From assembly GCA_043820045.1 (NCBI GenBank), contig JBDREF010000324.1:1-5228 (forward strand): a stretch of DNA of 5,228 bases. The letters are read 5' to 3'. A program made the translations under genes and the position numbers. Origin of the DNA: JBDREF01 sp043820045 (GTDB lineage Bacteria; Planctomycetota; Phycisphaerae; Sedimentisphaerales; Anaerobacaceae). Below are positions 1 to 5,228 of this stretch, piece after piece. Within the stretch, counting starts at the first letter, position 1. The number at the start of each line of letters is the position of its first letter. A model generated the notes under the pieces. That model saw only the letters and a list, made by a program, of their open reading frames with translations. It ran no database searches and was not told where the DNA came from.

Positions 1-130
1 TCTTGCGGGCCACGGCGATGATCGTGGCGTAGTCTCGCTCCTGCCAGGCCTTCTTGAACCCAGCGCGAACCGCTTCGAGGCGGAACACCTTCAGACGCTT
101 CTGTTTGGATTCACTGTACTCCTCGAACTT
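1..130 (-). pseudogene. C-terminal fragment of a PglX-like methyltransferase, minus strand, runs off left edge
   Basis: Read on the minus strand from 130 down to 2, this stretch encodes 43 codons without a stop (beginning KFEEYSESKQKR and ending ATIIAVARK). They align without gaps to the + strand fragment at 258-386, with 39 of 43 residues identical by hand count. Most base differences are synonymous third-position changes, so both copies look like products of selection on protein rather than random antisense sequence. The fragment is cut on its 5' side at the join near 128-131. Beyond that the same minus frame continues as unrelated antisense of the other copy and meets a stop at 163-161, and no ATG or ribosome site is available. 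The missing last residues would lie to the left of the window. It could be one end of an inversion between two related genes, a decayed duplicate, or an assembly or amplification chimera. Confidence 0.7.
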
Positions 131-137
131 CAAGGAG
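119..137. other. 19-base imperfect palindrome at the seam between the two opposed pglX fragments
   Basis: CTCCTCGAACTTCAAGGAG is centred on C128, and 8 of 9 base pairs match (the mismatch is 124/132). It arises because both parental copies carry a TTC-(A or G)-AGGAG string at the point where they meet in opposite orientation. This short shared string is the kind of microhomology seen at template-switch or end-joining junctions. It also resembles the symmetrical sites used by some recombinases, but no recombinase gene is in the window. Confidence 0.6.
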
Positions 138-470
138 CTGCGCAACCTGGCTAAAGAGGATCAGGCACTCAAGGCCAAGGCAAAAGACCGTTGGTACGTA
201 CCCGACCCGAACAAGGCCGGCGACCTGGAAAAACTGCGCGAGAGGGCCCTGATGCGCGAGTTTGAGGAGTACCGCGAATCAAAACAAAAGCGCCTGAAGG
301 TGTTCCGCCTGGAGGCCGTCCGCGCCGGCTTCAAGAATGCGTGGCAGGAACGCAACTACGCCACCATCATCGCCGTAGCCCGAAAGATTCCAGAGAAAAT
401 TCTCCAGGAAGACCCAAAACTCCTCATGTGGTATGACCAAGCGGTTACTCGCTCAGGGGAGGACAGTTAA
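129..470 (+). pseudogene. pglX: C-terminal fragment of BREX adenine-specific DNA methyltransferase (PglX/PglXI-like), 5' truncated
   Basis: The reading frame is open from 33, but recognisable protein starts only at the FKELRNLAKEDQALK stretch (129 onward). It continues through DRWYVPDPNKAGDLEKLRER and ends LLMWYDQAVTRSGEDS with TAA at 468-470. I recognise this charged helical tail as the C-terminus of large adenine-specific DNA methyltransferases often annotated with DUF1156, the PglX-type partner in type 3 BREX. The full enzymes methylate adenine in a short site so that host DNA is marked as self. The catalytic domain with the DPPY-type motif is absent here. The only available upstream start is TTG at 54, inside the inverted arm. 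It would add about 25 residues that are merely antisense of the other copy and it has no convincing ribosome site, so I do not accept it. As drawn this cannot be an active methylase. Family call is good; BREX subtype rests on the neighbours. Confidence 0.72.
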
Positions 471-475
471 GAGTG
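456..475 (+). promoter_or_regulatory. Ribosome binding site and GTG start of the nucleotidyltransferase gene
   Basis: GGGGAGGA at 456-463 lies about 10 bases before the GTG at 473-475 and is inside the last codons of the pglX fragment, whose stop is at 468-470. A stop in the nucleotidyltransferase frame at 434-436 limits earlier starts, and the next in-frame Met (residue 61) falls inside the active-site loop. GTG 473 is therefore the best start, and it is likely to be translated by coupling to the upstream gene. Confidence 0.7.
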
Positions 476-1357
476 TGGGCTTACGTAATACCGCATTTTA
501 GGACGTTTCTCTCGAATCTCGAGTTGACGCAGAGCCAGCGAAATGATGCTATAACCAAAGTGAACAGCGTCGGCAGGTGCCTGCATGCGAAGTACTATCA
601 AGGAGACTATGACTCAGGAAATGCCGTGGTTGTTGGCTCCTATGGAAAAGGCATGGCTGTTCGACCGCCGTCGGATATCGACATGCTGTACCTGTTACCC
701 GTTTCTGAATATTACAGGATCAATCAAGTCTTAGGTAATGGTCAGTCACAGCTTCTGCAAGAGGTTAAACGTGCCTTGGCAGATACTTTCCCTCGCACCG
801 ATCTTAGTGCTGACGGTCAGGTTGTAAAGGCTCCGTTTACTTCTTTTGCTGTCGAAGTGGTTCCTGCGTTTCGATGTGATGATGGTATTTACAGTACATG
901 TCATACTGCAGGGGGAGGTTCTTGGCGTGCAAGCAACCCCATAGCGGAATATCGCGCGATAGCCGACTTGGATGCCTTCTGTGGAAACAAAGGGACTCAC
1001 CTCACCAAAATACTGAAGGCTTGGAAGCGTATCTGCAATGTCCCTCTGAAATCAATCGTCTTGGAGATTGCAGCGTGTTCGTTCGTGCGCCAGTGGCCGC
1101 ACAACCAACAGTCCATTTTCTGGTATGACTGGATGGTCAGAGATTTCTTCGCATTTCTGTGGCAGCACAAGAACGGAACTGCGCAAATCCCTGGTATCCA
1201 GGAGACCATCAGTTTGGGCGATCTGTGGGTGTCGCGGTGTGAATCAGCCTACTCAAGGGCTGTGAAGGCTTGTGAATATGAACACCAGGACTTCGGTATG
1301 TTAGCTGAGGATGAATGGAAAAAGATCTTTGGTGACCAGTTCACCAGAGCGAATTGA
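473..1357 (+). CDS. CD-NTase / SMODS-type nucleotidyltransferase (CBASS-like signal synthase)
   Basis: Predicted cytosolic enzyme of 294 residues. It has the polymerase-beta-like nucleotidyltransferase core: GSYGKG at residues 55-60 followed by SDIDML, with D68 and D70 as the first two metal-binding acids. The third acid is probably E128 in FAVEVVPAFR, where family members more often have Asp. A GGGSWRASNP segment (147-156) and an LKAWKR helix (181-186) fit the SMODS/cGAS-like family, in which members join nucleotides into cyclic di- or trinucleotide signals on phage infection. The product here cannot be predicted. The start is the GTG described separately; the stop TGA is at 1355-1357, and 17 bases separate it from the membrane protein gene. 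Sampled composition is lower (541-600 47%, 841-900 42% G+C) than in the pglX fragment (181-240 60%), which suggests separate origin. There are no Cap2/Cap3 or SAVED genes nearby, so this would be a minimal two-gene set. Other nucleotidyltransferases, such as MNT-type toxin partners, are less likely because of length and the W..SNP segment. Confidence 0.85.
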   Translation: MWAYVIPHFRTFLSNLELTQSQRNDAITKVNSVGRCLHAKYYQGDYDSGNAVVVGSYGKGMAVRPPSDIDMLYLLPVSEYYRINQVLGNGQSQLLQEVKRALADTFPRTDLSADGQVVKAPFTSFAVEVVPAFRCDDGIYSTCHTAGGGSWRASNPIAEYRAIADLDAFCGNKGTHLTKILKAWKRICNVPLKSIVLEIAACSFVRQWPHNQQSIFWYDWMVRDFFAFLWQHKNGTAQIPGIQETISLGDLWVSRCESAYSRAVKACEYEHQDFGMLAEDEWKKIFGDQFTRAN

Positions 1358-1363
1358 GTCGTT

Positions 1364-1377
1364 CGAGGTAAAGCATG
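1364..1377 (+). promoter_or_regulatory. Ribosome binding site of the SLATT gene
   Basis: GAGGTA at 1365-1370 precedes the ATG at 1375 by about 5 bases in the 17-base gap after the nucleotidyltransferase stop. The gap is too short to hold a promoter, so the two genes are expected to be on one message. Confidence 0.55.
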
Positions 1378-1986
1378 AATAAGGCCGACGACATTAATGA
1401 TGCTTCGCGGAAGTTCTTGGGGTTGGTCCGAGAACTATACGGGAGAGTTGCGTGGACGCACAAAACCCATGAAAAGGATAGAGAAATATGGAGCGGTAAA
1501 GTCTGTCTGATGCGATGGGTCAACGTTGTGCTCATTGGCATTACGTCAATCCTGGCGACGGTTGGTGCCATATCGAATAGCCAGATGGTGTTCGTTGCCA
1601 CGAGCATCTTCGGCGCAATGAGCACTGCGTTCGTTGTGTATCAACTGAGCTTCAATCCAGAGAAGAGCGAAGCCGAACATCGCATGGTAGCCAAGAGGCT
1701 ACTTTACTTGCGGGACCAGTACTTGATCCTCATTCAGGAAGCAATGTCTGGTAGAACTCCGATTGAGGAACTTCAGAACAGGCTGGAATCTCTACATCGG
1801 GAGGCATCTATTGTTTACGAATACGCACCGGATTCGTCATCAAAGGCGTATACGGCAGCAAGCGAAGCATTGAAGACCAAAGAAGAACTCACATTCAGTC
1901 GCGAAGAAATTGACATGCTTCTGCCCGAAGACCTGCGTCTTACAACAAAGATGCTTCCAGAGATCGAAGGAGAAACCAAGAGCTGA
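1375..1986 (+). CDS. SLATT-domain two-helix membrane protein (probable CBASS-like effector)
   Basis: A 203-residue protein with an amphipathic N-terminal part (LYGRVAWTHKTHEKD, residues 21-35). Two predicted membrane helices follow, at about 46-66 and 71-91, separated by only a few residues (NSQ). After them comes a long soluble helical tail starting SEAEHRMVAKRLLYLRDQY (98-116). Paired helices followed by this H...A..L..LR..Y pattern are typical of the SLATT superfamily, which is predicted to form membrane pores and is found next to SMODS nucleotidyltransferases. By analogy it would sit in the inner membrane and be triggered by the nucleotide made by its neighbour, collapsing membrane integrity and stopping phage growth; ligand binding is inferred, not visible. 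It lacks a signal peptide and any enzymatic motif. Its TGA (1984-1986) overlaps the helicase ATG by one base, so it is translationally tied to the BREX helicase. A generic two-helix holin-like protein is the alternative. Confidence 0.8.
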   Translation: MNKADDINDASRKFLGLVRELYGRVAWTHKTHEKDREIWSGKVCLMRWVNVVLIGITSILATVGAISNSQMVFVATSIFGAMSTAFVVYQLSFNPEKSEAEHRMVAKRLLYLRDQYLILIQEAMSGRTPIEELQNRLESLHREASIVYEYAPDSSSKAYTAASEALKTKEELTFSREEIDMLLPEDLRLTTKMLPEIEGETKS

Positions 1987-1988
1987 TG
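1967..1988 (+). promoter_or_regulatory. TGATG stop-start junction with AAGGAG ribosome site
   Basis: AAGGAG at 1967-1972 lies 13 bases before the helicase ATG at 1986-1988, a somewhat long spacing. The SLATT stop TGA shares its last base with that ATG, so reinitiation by the same ribosome probably helps helicase synthesis. Confidence 0.6.
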
Positions 1989-4784
1989 AGTATCTCCGCC
2001 AATAGTTGGTACTACAGTCCCGACCACGGGCAACTCTGTCAGGTCATCGAAACCCAGACTCTCTGGGGCGATACGACCTGCCGGGTGTGGCTGCCCGGTA
2101 GTGATTCCTTGGTCCGCGTGCCCGCATCCAAGCTCGCCCCATTGGGAGATTCCGGAACCAGTACCGCTGACGGTATTGCCTATGTAACCGCTGCTGCGCG
2201 AGTGGCCGATGCCCTGACCCAGGATATGCTTCTCGCACCCATTGAATCGTCTGTCATTCCGCTGCCACACCAAATCCGGGCACTGTCCCGCGCCATTGCA
2301 GGTGACCGTGTGCGTTACCTGCTTGCCGATGAGGTCGGTTTGGGCAAAACTATCGAGGCCGGACTCATTCTGCGTGAGCTAAAGCTGCGGGGGCTGGCCA
2401 AGCGAACATTGGTTGTCGCTCCAAAGGGTCTGGTGACCCAATGGGTGGCCGAGATGCGTACTCACTTTAACGAGGACTTCCGGCTTCTCATCCCCAGTGA
2501 TTTTTCGGCCTATCGACGTATCGCCAAAGAAAACAATATCTGGCAGAGCCATCCGCAGGTGGTCTGCCCCATGGATTCTGTCAAACCGCTGGAAAGTCGT
2601 CGTGGATGGTCGGACAAACAGATGGCCGAGTACAACCAGGAACGGTTCGAGGACCTGATCTCCGCTGGCTGGGATCTGATCGTTGTGGACGAGGCCCACC
2701 GGCTTGGCGGCAGTACCGACCAGGTGGCCCGATTCAAACTGGGCCAGGGGCTCTCCGAGGCTGCACCGTATCTCTTACTGCTGTCGGCAACCCCGCACCA
2801 GGGTAAGACCGACGCTTTTCATAGGCTGGTCTCTTTGATCGATACTCATGCGTTTCCTGATGTAGGCAGCGTCACGCGGGATCGGGTACAACCTTATGTG
2901 ATCCGGACTGAAAAACGACATGCTATCACCGCTGAAGGCAAGCCTTTATTCAAACCTCGCAAGACAGAGCTTGTTGCAGTCTCCTGGGAAGATCGGCATC
3001 AGGACCAGCGGCAGCTCTACAATGCGGTCACAGAGTATGTGCGGGAAGGTTACAACCAGGCCATGCGCGAGAAGCGCAGCTATATCGGGTTTCTCATGAT
3101 CTTGATGCAGCGCCTTGTAGTTTCCAGTACCAGCGCCATCCGTACTACACTGGAACGCAGGCTGGAGGCACTCAAAGCACCGCAGGAACAGTTGAGTCTA
3201 TTTCCAGCTTTCTCCAATGAGGAATGGGCTGACCTTGATGGTCAGGAACAAGTCGAAATGCTTCTGACTACTCGACTAAAAGCACTCAAAAACGAACGTG
3301 CCGAGGTAAAGCTGCTTCTCGATGCCGCCACCCGTTGCATACAAGCCAGTTCTGATGTCAAGGCAGAGGCCCTGCTCGACTGGCTTTACCGTCTACAGGC
3401 CGATGAAAACGACCCGGAGCTGAAAGTTCTGGTATTCACCGAATTTGTGGCGACTCAGCAGATGTTGCAGCAGTTCCTGGTTGAGCGCGGCTTTCCGGTT
3501 GCCTGCCTCAATGGCTTAATGGATATGGATGAGCGCAAAAAGGCCCAGGATAGCTTTGCCGGTGAGGCACGCATTCTTATTTCCACCGATGCAGGCGGCG
3601 AGGGCCTGAATCTTCAGTTTTGCCACCTGGTGATCAACTACGACATCCCCTGGAACCCGATGCGAATAGAACAGCGCATTGGCCGGGTGGATCGTATCGG
3701 CCAAAACCATGTAGTGCGCGCCATTAATTTCGTTTTCGAGAATTCGGTCGAGCACCGCGTACGGGAAGTGCTGGAGGAGAAGCTTGCGGTTATATTCGAG
3801 GAGTTTGGTATCGACAAGACGGGTGATGTACTTGACTCGGCCCAGGCTGGACAGATCTTTGATGACTTACATGTGAAGGCCATCCTCAATCCGGATGAGA
3901 TCGACACTTCTGTGGACAAGGTTATCGCCCGTTTGAAGGAGCAGGCCCGGGATGCGAAGGCAAGTTCTTCTGTCCTTGGAGCCACAAAGGACCTGGAACC
4001 ATCCGAAGCGCAACGACTTATGACGCACCCCTTACCACATTGGGTTGAGAGAATGACGGTGAGCTATCTGAACGCTCACGGAGGCAAAGCTGAGCGGAAA
4101 CGACGAACCTGGAATTTGACGTGGCCGGACGGCGAAATAATTGCCAATGTCGTCTTTAGCAACAAGGAAGCCGACCAATTCCCCACAGCCCGTCACTTGA
4201 CATTGGAGGATTCCAGGGTTCGGGGACTGGCCATGAGATTGCCTCGATTTGTTTCAGGGCAGCCGATCTCCGTTGTCACAATCCCAGGGATCACCAACGA
4301 AGTTACAGGCATATGGTCTCTCTGGCGGATCGGCATCACAACGATGGAATGGAATCGTCACCGGATCATGCCTCTGTTCATAGCTGATGGTGGGAAGGTA
4401 TTTGCACCAACCGCCAGGCATCTCTGGGACAAGCTTCTGGGTGTGACGCCTAATGTCCGGACGCATCTTGAAATGGAAGAATCCAAGGAAACCTTTGATA
4501 GGCTGGCAGGGATTGCAGAAGAGCAAGGACGAACCATCTATGATGAGCTTGTTCAAGGACACCGGTCTCGCCTGACCCGAGAAAGAGAAAAAGGGGAATA
4601 TGCCTTTGCTGCCAGGCGTAGTGTTATCGAACGAGTCGGCCTTCCCCAGGTCCGTGACCATCGGTTGAACTTCCTGCGGCAGGAAGAGCAGGCGTGGAAC
4701 GAGGAGCTTAAGCGTAAAGCGCAAGTGTATCCGGAAATGGTGGCTCTTATCGTTATCCGCGTTGAGGGAGGTGCCCATGAGTAG
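1986..4784 (+). CDS. brxHII: SNF2/DEAD-like ATP-dependent helicase of BREX type 3 (BrxHII-like)
   Basis: A 932-residue superfamily 2 helicase that looks intact. Residues 1-55 resemble a small SH3-like fold, as in RapA-type SNF2 proteins. The motor follows in order: Q-like LPHQIRAL (93-100), motif I DEVGLGKT (115-122), motif II DEAH (235-238), motif III SATP (267-270), motif IV near VFTEF (483-487), motif V STDAGGEGLNLQ (533-544) and motif VI QRIGRVDRIGQ (563-573). All key residues are present, so ATP-driven translocation on DNA is expected. Residues about 580-932 are a family-specific C-terminal region ending in a charged helical stretch (about 855-912). DISARM DrmD and RapA-like proteins share this architecture; the PglZ gene overlapping its end and the PglX fragment upstream favour the BREX type 3 helicase. 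Its exact step in BREX is unknown to me. The start ATG overlaps the SLATT stop; the end overlaps pglZ by 8 bases. Confidence 0.85.
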   Translation: MSISANSWYYSPDHGQLCQVIETQTLWGDTTCRVWLPGSDSLVRVPASKLAPLGDSGTSTADGIAYVTAAARVADALTQDMLLAPIESSVIPLPHQIRALSRAIAGDRVRYLLADEVGLGKTIEAGLILRELKLRGLAKRTLVVAPKGLVTQWVAEMRTHFNEDFRLLIPSDFSAYRRIAKENNIWQSHPQVVCPMDSVKPLESRRGWSDKQMAEYNQERFEDLISAGWDLIVVDEAHRLGGSTDQVARFKLGQGLSEAAPYLLLLSATPHQGKTDAFHRLVSLIDTHAFPDVGSVTRDRVQPYVIRTEKRHAITAEGKPLFKPRKTELVAVSWEDRHQDQRQLYNAVTEYVREGYNQAMREKRSYIGFLMILMQRLVVSSTSAIRTTLERRLEALKAPQEQLSLFPAFSNEEWADLDGQEQVEMLLTTRLKALKNERAEVKLLLDAATRCIQASSDVKAEALLDWLYRLQADENDPELKVLVFTEFVATQQMLQQFLVERGFPVACLNGLMDMDERKKAQDSFAGEARILISTDAGGEGLNLQFCHLVINYDIPWNPMRIEQRIGRVDRIGQNHVVRAINFVFENSVEHRVREVLEEKLAVIFEEFGIDKTGDVLDSAQAGQIFDDLHVKAILNPDEIDTSVDKVIARLKEQARDAKASSSVLGATKDLEPSEAQRLMTHPLPHWVERMTVSYLNAHGGKAERKRRTWNLTWPDGEIIANVVFSNKEADQFPTARHLTLEDSRVRGLAMRLPRFVSGQPISVVTIPGITNEVTGIWSLWRIGITTMEWNRHRIMPLFIADGGKVFAPTARHLWDKLLGVTPNVRTHLEMEESKETFDRLAGIAEEQGRTIYDELVQGHRSRLTREREKGEYAFAARRSVIERVGLPQVRDHRLNFLRQEEQAWNEELKRKAQVYPEMVALIVIRVEGGAHE
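4766..4784 (+). promoter_or_regulatory. 8-base helicase/pglZ overlap with ribosome site
   Basis: GGGAGG at 4766-4771 lies 5 bases before the pglZ ATG (4777-4779), inside the last helicase codons. The helicase TAG is at 4782-4784, so the genes overlap as ATGAGTAG. This fixes the pglZ start and implies coupled, near-equal translation of the two proteins. Confidence 0.7.
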
Positions 4785-5228
4785 CTGGCGCGACCAGATT
4801 CTCAAGGAGTTCACTCCAAAGGTGGCTCGTCTGACACTAGTTGCAGATCCAGGTGGGCTTCTCCTGGAGGAAGGGATTCTTGAAGGGATACGCGAGCGGG
4901 GATTTGAACTGATCCCATTCGAGGATGAAGTTATTTTCCGCTATGCTTATGAAACCAAATTCCGTTCCCGCTGGGACAAGGGAGAGCAGACGGATCTGGT
5001 CGTCGCACTTCGCTCCGGAGCCAGCGATCTTGGTTCCTTGCCGTACGATCTGCTCCAAGCTGGTCGTCGGTTATCTTTCAACCTTGGAGAGATATTCCCA
5101 AACTTGAGCTATCCAGTGATAGCCGCCTTGGACCGCGGAGATCTTGAAGCGCTTTTTGATGCCCAAAATCGACATGCACCCGGCGTCTTGGGCGACAACG
5201 CTACAAAAGAGTTCGTTCTTCGACATGT
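4777..5228 (+). CDS. pglZ: BREX type 3 PglZ, N-terminal part, runs off right edge
   Basis: The first 150 codons are present and open to the window edge. The protein begins MSSWRDQILKEF and contains LTLVADPGGLLLEEGI (residues 19-34), an N-terminal strand-turn with a DP pair that resembles the start of PglZ proteins. It goes on through FRYAYETKFRSRWD (56-69), LPYDLLQAGRRLSFNLG (about 90-106) and HAPGVLGDNATKEFVL to the edge. I recognise this as the N-terminus of the PglZ form found in type 3 BREX. PglZ is the hallmark protein of all BREX systems, with an alkaline-phosphatase-like domain; in biochemical work on the family it behaves as a nuclease or hydrolase needing metal. That domain lies outside the window, so catalytic residues cannot be checked. 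The ATG is supported by a good ribosome site and by the overlap with the helicase. No frameshift is seen in the visible part. Confidence 0.8.
   Translation, partial: MSSWRDQILKEFTPKVARLTLVADPGGLLLEEGILEGIRERGFELIPFEDEVIFRYAYETKFRSRWDKGEQTDLVVALRSGASDLGSLPYDLLQAGRRLSFNLGEIFPNLSYPVIAALDRGDLEALFDAQNRHAPGVLGDNATKEFVLRH

Larger units (their letters stand above)
1..386. repeat. Imperfect inverted repeat, arms 1-130 and 258-386, spacer about 127 bases
   Basis: The reverse complement of 2-130 aligns gap-free with 258-386. I count 21 differences in 129 positions, about 84% identity, most of them at third codon positions. The arms are therefore two diverged copies of the same coding segment in opposite orientation, not a regulatory hairpin that evolved in place. 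The spacer (131-257) belongs only to the + strand copy. If transcribed together the arms could fold into a long imperfect stem. Confidence 0.85.

Noticed and set aside
54..128. TTG start giving a 138-residue protein with an Arg- and Ser-rich N-terminus
   Set aside because: The first 25 residues are the antisense reading of the minus-strand pglX arm; the same peptide pattern appears as antisense of the other arm, and there is no good ribosome site.
161..355. 64-residue minus-strand reading frame opposite the pglX fragment
   Set aside because: It is the antisense of conserved pglX coding sequence, and its similarity to the 54 start comes from the inverted repeat, not from a separate gene.
258..386. 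Inverted repeat as a terminator or riboswitch
   Set aside because: The arms are 129-130 bases of codon-constrained sequence with a 127-base coding spacer and no U tract; gene duplication in opposite orientation explains them.
1815..2273. 152-residue minus-strand reading frame across the SLATT-helicase junction
   Set aside because: Low-complexity Gly/Ser-rich translation with no recognisable motif, antisense to two genes with good starts.
1986..4784. Helicase as DISARM DrmD
   Set aside because: The motor motifs alone cannot separate the families, but a PglZ gene overlapping its 3' end and a PglX-type tail upstream point to BREX; no DrmA/B/C gene is visible.
4254..4814. 186-residue minus-strand reading frame opposite the helicase C-terminus and the pglZ start
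   Set aside because: No family features, and it lies wholly opposite well-supported coding sequence; treated as a shadow.

Overview
The window is a piece of a bacterial anti-phage defence operon, all reading on the + strand. From right to left the backbone is the start of a PglZ-family gene, a complete SNF2-type helicase of the BrxHII kind, and the C-terminal end of a PglX-type adenine-specific DNA methyltransferase. This methyltransferase-helicase-PglZ order matches the core of a type 3 BREX locus (brxF-brxC-pglXI-brxHII-pglZ-brxA). The family calls rest on motif recognition and remembered sequence resemblance; no search was run. Base composition is moderate (sampled lines 42-60% G+C) and start signals are good Shine-Dalgarno sites, so a bacterium is clear, but the species cannot be named. 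A proteobacterial or similar host is only a guess.

Layout: 1-130 is the C-terminal part of a pglX-like gene on the minus strand, running off the left edge. It is joined head-to-head near 128-131 to a second, diverged pglX C-terminal fragment on the + strand that ends at 470. The two arms form an inverted repeat of about 84% identity whose differences are mostly synonymous. The seam sits in a 19-base imperfect palindrome. Neither fragment has its catalytic N-terminal part here.

Between the pglX stop and the helicase start are two genes that do not belong to the BREX core as I know it. One is a CD-NTase/SMODS-type nucleotidyltransferase (473-1357) with the GS...DxD active-site signature. The other is a two-helix membrane protein of SLATT type (1375-1986). 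Such a pair is the plan of a minimal two-gene CBASS-like system: an enzyme making a nucleotide alarm signal and a membrane effector that would respond to it. Spacing is very tight (2-base gap, 17-base gap, 1-base overlap, 8-base overlap), so all genes probably share one transcript.

Working model (inference): BREX gives the first line of defence through self/non-self marking, and the embedded nucleotidyltransferase-SLATT pair provides a backup that damages the membrane when infection proceeds. No IS element, tRNA, rRNA, CRISPR array, terminator or own promoter for the inserted pair was seen. There is no gene-free stretch above 300 bases.
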